This document shows, piece by piece, positions 6,192 through 14,715 of a stretch of 64,000 nt of DNA. Below the pieces are notes generated by a model that searched no databases, was not told where the DNA came from, and saw only the letters and a program-made list of their open reading frames with translations. Every line of letters starts with the position of its first letter. Positions within the stretch are counted from its first letter, which is position 1. The stretch is from Lacticaseibacillus parakribbianus (GTDB taxonomy: Bacteria; Bacillota; Bacilli; Lactobacillales; Lactobacillaceae). The position numbers and the translations under genes are program-made. The stretch lies in contig NZ_JANQBA010000001.1 of the NCBI RefSeq assembly GCF_025490915.1, forward strand, positions 1-64,000, given 5' to 3'.

Positions 6192-7874
6192 TCACAGCGT
6201 GATCAGCATCGGTAAAATAACAGGGTGGCGTTCCGTCTTGTCGAACAGGAACTCCTGCAGGTTGGCGATGATCGCGTCCTTGAGCATGCCCTCGGTGACC
6301 TTCTCGTTTTGCTTGAAGGTGGTCTTGATGGTGCGGTAGACGCGGCGCTGGGCGGAGTTGATCAGCTCGCCGGACTCGCGCATGTAGATGAAACCGCGCG
6401 ACAGGAGGTCCGGGCCGGCCAGCACGGCCTGCTTTTGCATGTTGATGGTGGCGACCACCACGACCAGGCCTTCCTCGGACAACAGGCGCCGGTCGCGAAT
6501 CACCGCGTTGCCGATGTCACCGATGCCGGAGCCGTCGATGTAGACGTCGGCGGCCGGGAAGTGCCCGGCCCGGCGAGCGGAATCCTTGCCCAGGGCCAGC
6601 ACATCGCCGTTGTCCATGATGAAGCAGTGGTCTTCGGGGATGTGGCACTCCTGCGCCAGCTCGGTGTGAATCTTCAGCATCCGGTACTCACCGTGAATCG
6701 GCATGAAGAACTTCGGCTTCATCAGGCGCAGCATCAGCTTTTGCTCCTCCTGACCGCCGTGGCCGGAGGTGTGGATGTTGTTGACCTTACCGTGGATGAC
6801 GGTCGCACCGGCCTCTTCCAGCTCGTTGATCACGTGGTTCACGCTGACCGTGTTGCCCGGAATCGGGTTGGACGAGAAGATCACGGTGTCGCCGGGCTGA
6901 ATCGAGATCTGGCGGTGGGTGCCGTTGGCGATGCGCGACAGCGCCGCCATCGGTTCGCCTTGCGAGCCGGTGCAAAGAATCATGACCTCACCGGCCGGAA
7001 TCTTGTTGAGCTCGTGGCTGTCGATCAGCACGTCGTCTGGAATGTCTAGGTAACCGAGCTCGCGGCCGTTGACCATCGCGGTTTCCATCGAGCGGCCGAA
7101 CACCGCGATCTTGCGCCCGTGGTCCATCGCCGCCTGGGCGGCCTGGGCGATGCGCGAGATGTTGGAGGCGAAGGTGGCAAAAATGATGCGGCCTTCGATG
7201 CCGTCGAACAGGTGGCGAATCGAGTGGCCGACGAAGCGCTCGGACTTGGTGAAGTTCGGGATCTCCGCGTTGGTCGAGTCGGACATCAGCAGCAAGACGC
7301 CTTCCTCGCCCAGCCGGGCCATTTTCTGCAGGTTCGGCGCCGGCTGGTCGCCAACCGGGGTCAGGTCGAACTTGTAGTCCCCGGTTTCGACGATCACCCC
7401 TTGAGGCGTGTGAACGGCGACGCCCAGGGTGTCCGGAATACTGTGGGTGGTGCGGAAGAAGTCGACGGTGATTTTGCGGAACTTAAGCACCGCGTCTTCC
7501 TTGAGTTCGTGCAGCTCGGTGGTCCGCAGTAGCCCGTGCTCCTCCAGCTTCCCGCGAATCAAGGCCGCGGCCAGCGGTGGGGCGTAAACCGGGACGTTCG
7601 GCACCTGCTTGAGGAAGTAGGGAATGCCGCCGATGTGGTCTTCGTGCCCGTGGGTGATGACCAGCGCCTGAATCTTATCTTGGTTCTGCACTAGGTAGGA
7701 GTAATCGGAGATCACGTAATCAATTCCGAGCAGGTCGTCTTCCGGGAACTTGATCCCGGCGTCGATGACGATGATTTCGTCTTGGAATTGAACCCCGTAC
7801 ATGTTCTTGCCGATTTCACCTAGGCCGCCGATTGCAAAAACGGCGGTTTCGTTGTTTTTGACGTTAAGTTTCAT
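6192..7874 (-). CDS. rnjA: Ribonuclease J1
   Basis: This 560-residue metallo-beta-lactamase/beta-CASP nuclease, the 5'-3' exo- and endoribonuclease of Firmicutes RNA turnover, acts on rRNA and mRNA, usually with RNase J2. The N-terminus ([17 protein letters not shown]) and the complete metal-binding motif HGHEDH (H75, H77, D79, H80) are intact. The beta-CASP and C-terminal dimerisation parts follow to near the usual length. It starts 5 bases after rpoY, with GGAG inside the rpoY 3' end, so the two are co-transcribed. This is the catalytically competent paralogue of the gene at 29754. Confidence 0.97.
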   Translation of the reverse strand: MKLNVKNNETAVFAIGGLGEIGKNMYGVQFQDEIIVIDAGIKFPEDDLLGIDYVISDYSYLVQNQDKIQALVITHGHEDHIGGIPYFLKQVPNVPVYAPPLAAALIRGKLEEHGLLRTTELHELKEDAVLKFRKITVDFFRTTHSIPDTLGVAVHTPQGVIVETGDYKFDLTPVGDQPAPNLQKMARLGEEGVLLLMSDSTNAEIPNFTKSERFVGHSIRHLFDGIEGRIIFATFASNISRIAQAAQAAMDHGRKIAVFGRSMETAMVNGRELGYLDIPDDVLIDSHELNKIPAGEVMILCTGSQGEPMAALSRIANGTHRQISIQPGDTVIFSSNPIPGNTVSVNHVINELEEAGATVIHGKVNNIHTSGHGGQEEQKLMLRLMKPKFFMPIHGEYRMLKIHTELAQECHIPEDHCFIMDNGDVLALGKDSARRAGHFPAADVYIDGSGIGDIGNAVIRDRRLLSEEGLVVVVATINMQKQAVLAGPDLLSRGFIYMRESGELINSAQRRVYRTIKTTFKQNEKVTEGMLKDAIIANLQEFLFDKTERHPVILPMLITL

Positions 7875-7879
7875 TGAGG

Positions 7880-8092
7880 CTAAAACTCCGTCAGCTCAAA
7901 GCCGGGTTCTTGCTGCTCAAAGGCCAAGAACTTGCCGGAAAGCTCCTGCACGAATTCGATGTTGTAAGGCGTGTGGGCCTCCACCAACGCACGTGCGGCC
8001 GCGGCCGAATCCGCTTCGAGGTAAAGCGTTTCGGTGGTTTCCCGCTTGGGGTTGCGGACCATATCCTTTTGGTACAATACTTTGTAAATCAT
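7880..8092 (-). CDS. rpoY: RNA polymerase epsilon subunit
   Basis: This 70-residue small subunit of Firmicutes RNA polymerase (DUF1447 family) begins [20 protein letters not shown], the conserved start of the family. ATG 8092 follows AAAGGAGTC. An upstream in-frame start at 8134 lacks support. rpoY directly upstream of rnjA is the standard Firmicutes arrangement and suggests joint regulation of transcription and RNA decay. Confidence 0.95.
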   Translation of the reverse strand: MIYKVLYQKDMVRNPKRETTETLYLEADSAAAARALVEAHTPYNIEFVQELSGKFLAFEQQEPGFELTEF

Positions 8093-8163
8093 GGTAGACT
8101 CCTTTCGTGTACGCCAAAAAACTCCGCAAAGCATGCGGCGTCTCTTGCGATTTACCGGTCAAA

Positions 8164-8182
8164 TGTTGAAGGGGCTTCAACA
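8164..8182. promoter_or_regulatory. Inverted repeat in the rpoY leader
   Basis: TGTTGAAG-GGG-CTTCAACA is a perfect 8-bp inverted repeat about 70 bases upstream of the rpoY start. A smaller hairpin (CCGCA / TGCGG) lies closer to the gene. They may be 5'-UTR structures or an operator. TATGAT/TAAGAT boxes further upstream on the minus strand are possible -10 elements. Confidence 0.4.
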
Positions 8183-8289
8183 GTTACGACTATCTTATCA
8201 TAATTGCGGCACCGACGCCACGCCCGAAACGCCGCCAGCTAGTGTCGGCGGCGGCCACTGCGGTATACTAAAGAAAAGGGGGGCTTAAC

Positions 8290-8733
8290 ATGTGGTGGTT
8301 GATTGCGGCGGTGGGTGTCGTGCTCCTTTTGGCCTTGTTAATCTGGTACCGCGCCGCTCGCAAGCGCCGGGCCTTGCGGTTGTTCTTGACGCGCAGCCAG
8401 CAGGCCTGCGACGCGGCGGTGACGGCGGCGCTGGCCGCGCTGGGCTGGCCGCACGAGCCCCTGGTGGCCAGCACCCCGGTGGCCGACGTGTGGGGCCACG
8501 GCATCGCGGCCTTCGAGTACGTCATGATCGCCGCTGATTCGACCCCGACCCGCCAGGCGCTGTCACAGGCGCTGGCACAGGCGGGGACGACGGCGGGGTT
8601 GCAGGCCGCGACCCGCGGACCGGCGCTTGTGGTGACCGATTTTTGGCTGCGGGACGGGCTGTTGCACGTCGATGTTGCCTACCTGGTCAACCAGGCGACG
8701 GCCGAGTACGTCGAAGACGTACTGCGGGTGTGA
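8290..8733 (+). CDS. Hypothetical membrane-anchored protein, 147 aa
   Basis: ATG 8290 follows AAAGGGGGG. Residues 1-20 (WWLIAAVGVVLLLALLIWY) form one membrane segment, followed by a basic stop-transfer stretch (RAARKRRALR). The remaining ~115 residues are presumably cytoplasmic, alanine rich, with an alternating strand pattern near the end (LVVTDFWLRDGLLHVDVAYLV). No known family is recognised. It is a single-gene unit with a TATACT -10-like box at 8264-8269 and a shared terminator downstream. Confidence 0.7.
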   Translation: MWWLIAAVGVVLLLALLIWYRAARKRRALRLFLTRSQQACDAAVTAALAALGWPHEPLVASTPVADVWGHGIAAFEYVMIAADSTPTRQALSQALAQAGTTAGLQAATRGPALVVTDFWLRDGLLHVDVAYLVNQATAEYVEDVLRV

Positions 8734-8740
8734 TGGCACG

Positions 8741-8772
8741 AAAAAAGGCGAGCCGGTGCGGCTCGCCTTTTT
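8741..8772 (+). terminator. Bidirectional terminator
   Basis: AAAAAGGCGAGCC / GGCTCGCCTTTTT is symmetrical, with A and T tracts on both sides, so it can serve the 8290 gene and the convergent def gene. Confidence 0.9.
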
Positions 8773-8780
8773 GGTGTCGG

Positions 8781-9335
8781 TTAATCGATCAGGATGCCCT
8801 CGGGTTTCATGTGGAAGGGCTGTTTCTTATCGATGTGATCGTAGAACAAGATGCCGTTGAGGTGGTCGATTTCGTGCTGGCACACGATGGCCGGGTAGTT
8901 CTTGAGCCGCACCTTCTTGGTCTCACCGGCGAGGTTTTGGTAGCGAATGGTGATGCGATCGTGCCGTACCACGTAGCCTGGGACGTCCTTGTCCACGCTC
9001 AAGCAACCTTCGCCTTCCGACAGCGCCGCTTCCTGGACGCTGTGGCTGATGATCACGGGGTTGATCAGCACTTCCTTAAATAAGATCTCGTCGTCAGGCC
9101 CCGGCACCAGCACCGCAGCCATCGCCTTGCCCACCCCGACTTGAGGGGCGGCCAGACCGACGCCCGGGCGCAGCTTGTACTTTTCGTTTTCCTTCTCGTC
9201 TTGGCTGATGACCAGGTAGTCCATCATGTCTTTGGCGAGTTTTTTGTCCTCATCCGATAGCGGGAAGGCCACCGGCTGCGCGTGCTCGCGCAGCACCGGG
9301 GCCCCGTCGCGGGTGATGTCTTTCATGAGATACAC
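8781..9335 (-). CDS. def: Peptide deformylase
   Basis: Removes the formyl group from nascent N-terminal methionine. The three deformylase motifs are present: [16 protein letters not shown] (metal-binding Cys) and HEIDHLNG (two metal His and the catalytic Glu). The GTG at 9335 is chosen as start because GGAGG lies 8 bases upstream and it gives 184 residues, the usual length for the lactobacillus enzyme. The longer frame to 9407 has no site. It is a single gene, transcribed toward the 8290 gene and divergent from the M-box unit. Confidence 0.95.
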   Translation of the reverse strand: MYLMKDITRDGAPVLREHAQPVAFPLSDEDKKLAKDMMDYLVISQDEKENEKYKLRPGVGLAAPQVGVGKAMAAVLVPGPDDEILFKEVLINPVIISHSVQEAALSEGEGCLSVDKDVPGYVVRHDRITIRYQNLAGETKKVRLKNYPAIVCQHEIDHLNGILFYDHIDKKQPFHMKPEGILID

Positions 9336-9416
9336 GATCAAGACCTCCAATTCGTTATTCTTCATTACCTTACCACACCGCGCCGCAACAAAAAAGAGAT
9401 TCTGCAAGGCCGGGCC

Positions 9417-9445
9417 TTGACACCGTGCCGCCAGTTGCGTATGAT
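9417..9445 (+). promoter_or_regulatory. Promoter of the M-box transcription unit
   Basis: A perfect TTGACA (9417-9422), a 17-base spacer and TATGAT (9440-9445) lie just before the riboswitch. Confidence 0.85.
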
Positions 9446-9469
9446 TAGTAAGTAGTTAAATCCGGTGCT

Positions 9470-9658
9470 TTCCGTTAGGTGAGGCTCCTATACGAACAAT
9501 GCTGCTGCTCAGAAACATCCAGAGATGCCAATGAGTCAACTGCGCTTGTCTACAAAGGCTTGCGCTAACGTAGCTGAACTTTGTTCTAGGCGTATAGTGC
9601 TAAAACTAAACGATTGGGATGCAAATCGCGCGCATACCCAATTGGTGTGCGCTTTTTT
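9470..9658 (+). promoter_or_regulatory. M-box (ykoK) Mg2+ riboswitch with terminator
   Basis: The leader carries the M-box core: CCGTTAGGTGAGGCTCC from 9472, then the GCTCAGAAACATCC / AGAGATGCCAATGAGTC pair of strands. M-boxes fold around several Mg2+ ions and end transcription when Mg2+ is ample. A strong terminator (9630-9658) closes the element, and GATTGGGATGCAAATC just before it can form the competing arm. In other Firmicutes this switch controls mgtE or P-type Mg2+ transporters. Here it precedes a 30-codon ORF and a truncated P-type-like gene. Confidence 0.92.
9630..9658 (+). terminator. Riboswitch expression-platform terminator
   Basis: A 9-bp stem GCGCATACC / GGTGTGCGC (one G-U pair) with a 5-nt loop and six T residues. 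Confidence 0.9.
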
Positions 9659-9694
9659 GCGCGCAACGGACGGTGAATGAAAGGTGGTGGGTAC

Positions 9695-9787
9695 ATGAAA
9701 CAAACAGCGATCGATGGTGGTAATCCCGACAATGCAGATCCCGGAAGGTTTGACATTGTGCCGCCACATCAATTAAATAATAGATAA
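9695..9787 (+). CDS. 30-codon small ORF behind the M-box
   Basis: ATG 9695 sits behind AAAGGTGGTGGG and encodes MKQTAIDGGNPDNADPGRF followed by 11 further residues. It is polar with no membrane segment. The ribosome site is good and the ORF lies wholly between the riboswitch terminator and the next gene, 41 bases before its start. It could be a leader peptide, a small Mg2+-responsive protein, or a decayed N-terminal fragment. I do not recognise it. Confidence 0.5.
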   Translation: MKQTAIDGGNPDNADPGRFDIVPPHQLNNR

Positions 9788-9828
9788 ACGCGGCATCCAA
9801 ACCTCCGATCGAAGAGAGGAGATTGACG

Positions 9829-10635
9829 ATGTTGATGCAAGTACAAAGCGGCTTGACCCGGCTTGAGGTCAAGCAAAAGCAAGTGTTGCAGCACGGCGGC
9901 CGCATTCAGGCGCCGGCATTCGCACTTCGCCCGCTCGTGTTGCTCGGGCTGGGGCTGGGTCTGCTTTTGGCGGCCTTGGCCCACGGGCTGATCGGGTTGG
10001 CGCTGGCCGGTCTGATCGCCGGTTTGGCCGGCCTCGGCCACCTGGGCCTCACCCGTTGGCTGGCCGCGCTCGACGCGCCGCGGCAGGTGCTGGTGGTCCG
10101 CGACGGGCTGGTTCGGCCTATCGCCGCCAGCGACTTGGTGGTCGGCGACGTGGTGCAGGTTCAGGCTGGCACCCGGCTGACCGTCGATGTCAGCGGGGCA
10201 ATCAGCGCCCAGCCAGCATTGTGGCTGCGCCTACTGTTGACGATCACCGCCCAGCCGGTGGCCTTCGGGGTTGCCCCGGCCGGCAGCCGTGCGGTGGCCA
10301 GCGCGCAGGCTCGGGTGCTGGCGGTCGGCGCTGACCGCCTGGTGGCCCGGCTGGTTCAAGGCGACGCGGCTGCCGGTCAGCTCGCAACGCTTAGCGGCTG
10401 GCTGCTGGCTGCTGCCTTGGCCTTCGGCTGTGCGATTCGCGCGGCGCTTGGCGGCTTAGCGGTTCTGCCGCAGGCGCTGATGGCGCGGCAGGCGGCGCTG
10501 TTGACCCGCCGGCCGCAACCCGCCCGGCTCGCGGCGTTCGGTCGCGAAATCACCCTGGTTGGTACCACGCGCCACGACGCCCAAGAGGCGGCGTTCCGCT
10601 ACAACCAGGACCCGGTCTCGTGGCGCTTCGCCTAA
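9829..10635 (+). CDS. Truncated P-type ATPase-like membrane protein
   Basis: This 268-residue protein starts at ATG 9829 behind AGAGGAG. The order matches the first third of a P-type cation ATPase: an N-terminal SGLTRLEVKQKQVLQHGG resembling the GLT..EA..R...G start; a two-helix membrane hairpin (residues ~33-75); an actuator-like domain (VVRDGLVRPIAASDLVVGDV); and a second membrane pair (WLLAAALAFGCAIRAAL and following). The TGES loop is not recognisable. The protein ends where DKTGT should stand (ITLVGTTRHDAQE), so the phosphorylation and nucleotide domains are missing. It cannot pump as such. It may be a decayed transporter or a regulatory half-protein under Mg2+ control. Confidence 0.75.
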   Translation: MLMQVQSGLTRLEVKQKQVLQHGGRIQAPAFALRPLVLLGLGLGLLLAALAHGLIGLALAGLIAGLAGLGHLGLTRWLAALDAPRQVLVVRDGLVRPIAASDLVVGDVVQVQAGTRLTVDVSGAISAQPALWLRLLLTITAQPVAFGVAPAGSRAVASAQARVLAVGADRLVARLVQGDAAAGQLATLSGWLLAAALAFGCAIRAALGGLAVLPQALMARQAALLTRRPQPARLAAFGREITLVGTTRHDAQEAAFRYNQDPVSWRFA

Positions 10636-10649
10636 TTCAATGACCCTTT

Positions 10650-10677
10650 GGCGTCGGCTCACACCGGCGCTTTTTTT
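10650..10677 (+). terminator. Intrinsic terminator
   Basis: GCG-T-CGG / CCG-G-CGC stem with a short loop and seven T residues, 15 bases after the P-type-like gene. Confidence 0.8.
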
Positions 10678-10761
10678 GTGGCTGCGGCTGGCCATTTGCG
10701 CCAAAAAGCGGTATCCTTCGGTTATCACAGGCGGCTCTGGCTGGGCCGGTAGGGGGCAAAC

Positions 10762-11634
10762 ATGCAAAAAGTGGTGGTGTGCGGGCAAAGCACCGCGACG
10801 ATTCGAGTGTGCGAGCGGCTGATTCAAAGCCCACTGGCGCTGACGCTTTCGCTTGAGGCGACCGATGCGGCCGCGCTGGAGTGGCCAAGGCTTGTGGCGC
10901 TTGCCGCCATCGGCCCCAACGCCTTTGGCAAGGCAACCAGCAAGAGCCTGGCCGCGGCGGACGTGCTGATTTTCACCGATTACCAAGCCGCTGCCAAGGG
11001 CGAGCTACGGCTTGAAAACATCGCGCGGATGCGGCGCGTCTTGAACACCGCCATGGCGGCGGGGTTCGGCGGGGTGGTGCTGGTCGCCACCGGCGAGGCG
11101 GCGGTCGGCACCTATTTTGCCCAGCGCATTTCCGGGCTGCCGAAGACGGACGTCTTTGGCATCGGCACCTTGGCGTTGACCGCCTGCTTCGAGCGCTTCT
11201 TGGCCACGCGCTTCACCGTGCCGCGCGAGTCCGTCACCGCCTATGCGGTGGGGACGCAGCAGGACTACGCGCTGCTGTGGAGCCGCGCGTTCATCGGCAC
11301 CACGCCGGTGCTCAGTCTGATGAAGGACCTTGATGCCGGTGCCATCATGCGCGAGGCCATGGGGGTGTGCGACGCCTTTGCCGCAGTGGCCGACGCCTCG
11401 GTGTGGGCGGCCGCCGTGGAGCGGCTTTTGGCCGCCTTGACCGGCCAGGCGCTATTGGCCCCGGTGACCACGCTGATCGAGCGGCCGGAGGGGCCGGTGG
11501 CGCTGGCGCAGCCGATGCTGGTCGATGCGCGCGGCGTAACGCTATTGGCCCCAGTCACCGGCGACAACGCCGAGCAAGAGGCGCTGGTCGCCATCGAGGC
11601 GGCGGTGCGGGCGAAGCTGGCCACCATCGAGTGA
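10762..11634 (+). CDS. L-lactate/malate dehydrogenase family pseudoenzyme
   Basis: This 290-residue protein follows the L-LDH fold: an N-terminal Rossmann half, KGELRLENIARMRRVL at the substrate loop, SGLPKTDVFGIGT at the family's conserved turn, and a C-terminal all-alpha/beta half. The catalytic triad is lost. The Asp and Arg of the usual LDSARxR are Leu137/Cys142-like (LALTACFE), and the active-site His of GEHGD is Gln (VGTQQD, ~163-168). The dinucleotide GxGxxG is also not evident (VVVCGQSTATIRV). It is intact as a reading frame, with a TAGGGGG site. It is followed by a perfect 12-bp tandem duplication (GTGAGCTGATTA twice) and the UPF0223 gene. A non-catalytic role is inferred. Confidence 0.8.
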   Translation: MQKVVVCGQSTATIRVCERLIQSPLALTLSLEATDAAALEWPRLVALAAIGPNAFGKATSKSLAAADVLIFTDYQAAAKGELRLENIARMRRVLNTAMAAGFGGVVLVATGEAAVGTYFAQRISGLPKTDVFGIGTLALTACFERFLATRFTVPRESVTAYAVGTQQDYALLWSRAFIGTTPVLSLMKDLDAGAIMREAMGVCDAFAAVADASVWAAAVERLLAALTGQALLAPVTTLIERPEGPVALAQPMLVDARGVTLLAPVTGDNAEQEALVAIEAAVRAKLATIE

Positions 11635-11667
11635 GCTGATTAGTGAGCTGATTAAAGGAGAACAATC

Positions 11668-11949
11668 TTGAAACCTAACTACCAATACCCGCTTGACCTT
11701 GACTGGACCACAGACGAAATGGTCCGGGTCACCACCTTCTACTCACTTGTGGAAGACGCCTACGAAAAGGGCGCCGACCGCGCCAACCTGCTGGCCGCTT
11801 ACTCTGGCTTCAAGCAGGTGGTGCCGGATAAGGGCACCGAGCGCCAGCTGGGGCGAGAGTTCGAGGCCAACTCCGGCTACTCGATTTACCTGGTGATGAG
11901 GGCGGCCCGCGACACGGCGGCCAAGCGCGTCAAGCTGAGGGTCGACTGA
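11668..11949 (+). CDS. UPF0223 family protein (YktA-like)
   Basis: This 93-residue protein has a TTG start behind AAAGGAGAAC. The opening YQYPLDLDWTTDEMVRVTTF and the FKQVVPDKGTE.QLGREFE segment are characteristic of UPF0223. No biochemical role is established for the family. Its stop codon overlaps the start of the inositol-monophosphatase gene (TGATG), so the pair is translationally coupled. The same pairing (yktA-yktC) occurs in Bacillus. Confidence 0.9.
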   Translation: MKPNYQYPLDLDWTTDEMVRVTTFYSLVEDAYEKGADRANLLAAYSGFKQVVPDKGTERQLGREFEANSGYSIYLVMRAARDTAAKRVKLRVD

Positions 11950-12722
11950 TGGACGTCGCCGCGCTTCACCAGCAGGTGGTCGGCTGGCTCGACCAAAGCC
12001 GCAAGCGAATTCTCGCCGCGATGGCGGCCCCGCTCACCGTGGCGACCAAGTCCAACCGCAACGACCTGGTGACCAACGTCGACCGCGCCAACCAGGCGTT
12101 TTTGGTGGCACAATTGCAGGCCGCCTACCCGCAGGCGGCCATCGTCGGCGAGGAGAGCCACCTGGCGCGGCCGCAGACGCTGGCCGGGCTGGTGTTCTTC
12201 CTGGATCCCATCGATGGCACCATGAATTTCGTCAAGCAACGGGCCAACTTCGCGGTGATGCTCGGGGCCTACGTCGACGGCGTGGCGGTGTACGGCGCCA
12301 TTCTCGATGTGATGGCAGACCGGCTGATCACCGGCGGCCCGGCCTGGCCGGTTGCGGTTAACGGGGTGCCACAGCCGGCACCGCGCGACCTGCCGCTTGC
12401 GGCCGGCCTGCTCGGCGTCAACTCGCGCATGGCGATTCACAACCAGTCGCACCTGGGCGAGCTGGCGTTGGCCAGCGCCGGGGCGCGGATGATCGGCAGC
12501 GCCGGCATGACCTTTGCGGCCATCACCATGGGCCAGCAGGTCGGCTACGTCTCGTACTTGCAACCTTGGGACGTCGCGGCCGGCGCCGCGATCGGCGCGG
12601 GGTTCGGCCTGCGGGTCACCCGGCCTGACGGGGCGGCGCTTGACCTGTTGCAGCCCGGCCTGGTGGTCGCGGCGATGCCGCAGGCCCACGCCGCGATTGT
12701 GGCCGCAATGGCGCGGCCGTAG
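11949..12722 (+). CDS. Inositol monophosphatase family protein (YktC/SuhB-like)
   Basis: This 257-residue Mg2+-dependent phosphatase-fold protein keeps the metal and substrate motifs: GEES (~68), DPIDGTMNF (~87-95) and the C-terminal WDVAAGAAIGAGFG. The likely substrate is inositol-1-phosphate or a related sugar phosphate; bacterial members have broad specificity. It overlaps the UPF0223 gene by one base. A promoter-like box and a hairpin with a T tract follow before typA. Confidence 0.93.
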   Translation: MDVAALHQQVVGWLDQSRKRILAAMAAPLTVATKSNRNDLVTNVDRANQAFLVAQLQAAYPQAAIVGEESHLARPQTLAGLVFFLDPIDGTMNFVKQRANFAVMLGAYVDGVAVYGAILDVMADRLITGGPAWPVAVNGVPQPAPRDLPLAAGLLGVNSRMAIHNQSHLGELALASAGARMIGSAGMTFAAITMGQQVGYVSYLQPWDVAAGAAIGAGFGLRVTRPDGAALDLLQPGLVVAAMPQAHAAIVAAMARP

Positions 12723-12772
12723 CGGTCGCCAAAAAGTTTTCAGAAAACCGTCACAGGCGCTTTGACCTGTGC

Positions 12773-12817
12773 TATAATGTTTTATCGAAGACTGTGTCGA
12801 CTCGACACGTTTTTTTA
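12773..12817 (+). promoter_or_regulatory. typA -10 box followed by a terminator hairpin
   Basis: TATAAT at 12773-12778 has a weak -35 (GTCACA 17 bases upstream). Only ~15 bases later a perfect palindrome GTGTCGA-C-TCGACAC (12794-12808) is followed by a run of eight bases, all T but the first (G). It can end transcription from the upstream phosphatase operon. A transcript begun at this TATAAT would also meet it almost at once, so it may attenuate typA. Confidence 0.6.
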
Positions 12818-12858
12818 TGCCGTAATCAAACAGGCACGCTGAAAGGAAGTTAATACAC

Positions 12859-14703
12859 GTGAAGACACGCGACGACATTCGGAACATTGCGATCATTGCC
12901 CACGTCGACCATGGTAAGACCACGCTGGTCAACGAGATGCTGAAGCAATCCGACACCCTGCCAGAGCACATGACCATCGGGGACCGCGCTTTGGATTCGA
13001 ACGCTATTGAAAAGGAACGCGGGATCACCATCCTGTCCAAAAACACCGCCGTCAAGTACGGCGACACCACGATCAACATCGTGGACACCCCAGGGCACGC
13101 GGACTTCGGGGGCGAAGTGGAACGGATCATGAAGATGGTCGATGGGGTGTTACTCATCGTCGACGCCTTTGAAGGCACCATGCCTCAGACGCGCTTCGTC
13201 TTGAAGAAGGCCTTGGAGCAGCACCTGACGCCGATCGTGGTGATCAACAAGATCGACCGCCCAGGCGCCCGGCCGGAAGAGGTTGTGGATGAAGTGCTGG
13301 AACTGTTCATCGACCTTGGGGCCGACGAGAGCCAGCTTGAGTTCCCGATTGTCTACGCCAGTGCCCTGAACGGGACGTCCAGCTACTCCGACGACCCGGC
13401 CGACCAGGAGCACACGATGCAGCCGCTGTTCGACACCATCGTGAAGACCATTCCGGCGCCAGTCGACAACACCGACGAGCCGCTGCAGTTCCAGGTTTCC
13501 ATGCTGGATTACAACGACTACGTGGGCCGCATCGGGATCGGCCGCGTGTTCCGCGGCACGATTTCCGTCGGCGACAACGTGTCCGTGCTCAAGCTTGACG
13601 GCACCAAGAAGAACTTCCGGGTCACCAAGCTGTTCGGGTTCTTCGGGCTCAAGCGCGTCGAGGTCCAAACCGCCAAGGCCGGCGACCTGATCGCCGTGTC
13701 CGGGATGGACGACATCTACGTCGGTGAAACCGTCGCCGATGCCGCGACCCCTGAGGCCCTGCCGGTGCTGCGGATCGATCCGCCGACACTGCAGATGATG
13801 TTCCTGCAAAACGACAGCCCGTTCGCCGGCCGCGAAGGGGACAAGGTCACCGCTCGCAAGCTGGAAGACTACCTGCGCTCCAAGCTGCAAACCGACGTGT
13901 CGCTGCGCGTCGACGACACCGATCAGGCCGGCGCCTGGATGGTGTCCGGTCGTGGCGAGCTGCACCTGTCGATTCTGGTCGAGGAAATGCGCCGCGCCGG
14001 CTTCGAGCTTCAGCTCGGCCGGCCGGAAGTGATTTACCGCGACATCGACGGCGTCACCTGCGAGCCGTTCGAAGAGGTGCAGATCGACACGCCTGAGCAG
14101 TACACCGGGACCATCATCGACGCCATGTCCAAGCGCAAGGGCGAGATGCAAAACATGGAGAACGAAGGCAACGGCCAGACCCGCATGACCTTCCTCGCGC
14201 CGTCTCGTGGCCTGATCGGCTACTCGACCGAGTTCCTGTCCAGCACCGGTGGTTACGGCATCATGAACCACACCTTCGAAAAGTACCTGCCGGTCGTTAA
14301 GAACTGGGAGCCAGGCCGTACCACCGGCGCCTTGGTCTCGATCAACGCAGGGCAGGCGACCACCTACTCGCTGCAAAGCATCGAAGACCGTGGCCAGCTC
14401 TTCATCGATGCCGGCGTCGAGGTTTACGAAGGCATGATCGTCGGTGAAAACAGCCGCGACAACGACATCGCCGTCAACGCCACCAAGGGGAAGAACCTGA
14501 CCAACACCCGTGCCGCTGGTAAGGACCACGCCGCGGCCATCAAGACCCCAAAGAACCTCAGCCTCGAGGAATCCATCGAGTTCCTGAACGAAGACGAGCT
14601 GTGCGAAGTCACCCCGACCTCCGTTCGCCTGCGCAAGAAGATTCTGAACACCGGCGAGCGCCAAAAGGCCGACAAGCGCCGCAAGATGTCCAAGGACCTG
14701 TAA
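12859..14703 (+). CDS. typA: Translational GTPase TypA/BipA
   Basis: This 614-residue ribosome-associated GTPase acts in 50S assembly and stress translation. The G motifs are complete: AHVDHGKTT (G1), RGITI (G2), DTPGHADF (G3) and NKIDRPGA (G4). EF-G-like domains II, III and V and the BipA-specific C-terminal domain (AAGKDHAAAIKTPKNLSLEE) follow. A GTG start sits behind GAAAGGAAG. Length is normal for the family. It is a single gene ended by the terminator at 14716. Confidence 0.97.
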   Translation: MKTRDDIRNIAIIAHVDHGKTTLVNEMLKQSDTLPEHMTIGDRALDSNAIEKERGITILSKNTAVKYGDTTINIVDTPGHADFGGEVERIMKMVDGVLLIVDAFEGTMPQTRFVLKKALEQHLTPIVVINKIDRPGARPEEVVDEVLELFIDLGADESQLEFPIVYASALNGTSSYSDDPADQEHTMQPLFDTIVKTIPAPVDNTDEPLQFQVSMLDYNDYVGRIGIGRVFRGTISVGDNVSVLKLDGTKKNFRVTKLFGFFGLKRVEVQTAKAGDLIAVSGMDDIYVGETVADAATPEALPVLRIDPPTLQMMFLQNDSPFAGREGDKVTARKLEDYLRSKLQTDVSLRVDDTDQAGAWMVSGRGELHLSILVEEMRRAGFELQLGRPEVIYRDIDGVTCEPFEEVQIDTPEQYTGTIIDAMSKRKGEMQNMENEGNGQTRMTFLAPSRGLIGYSTEFLSSTGGYGIMNHTFEKYLPVVKNWEPGRTTGALVSINAGQATTYSLQSIEDRGQLFIDAGVEVYEGMIVGENSRDNDIAVNATKGKNLTNTRAAGKDHAAAIKTPKNLSLEESIEFLNEDELCEVTPTSVRLRKKILNTGERQKADKRRKMSKDL

Positions 14704-14715
14704 TCGCGTTTACCA

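Noticed and set aside
6225-7532. Long + strand open frames opposite rnjA (274 and 137 codons)
   Set aside because: They are antisense shadows produced by high GC third positions; they lack ribosome sites and family similarity, while rnjA on the other strand is certain.
11632-11655. Tandem duplication GTGAGCTGATTA twice at the end of the LDH-like gene
   Set aside because: Looks like a simple local duplication covering the stop codon; no functional signal beyond that.
13150-14664. A 504-codon minus-strand frame opposite typA
   Set aside because: Composition typical of an antisense shadow; typA motifs on the + strand are complete.
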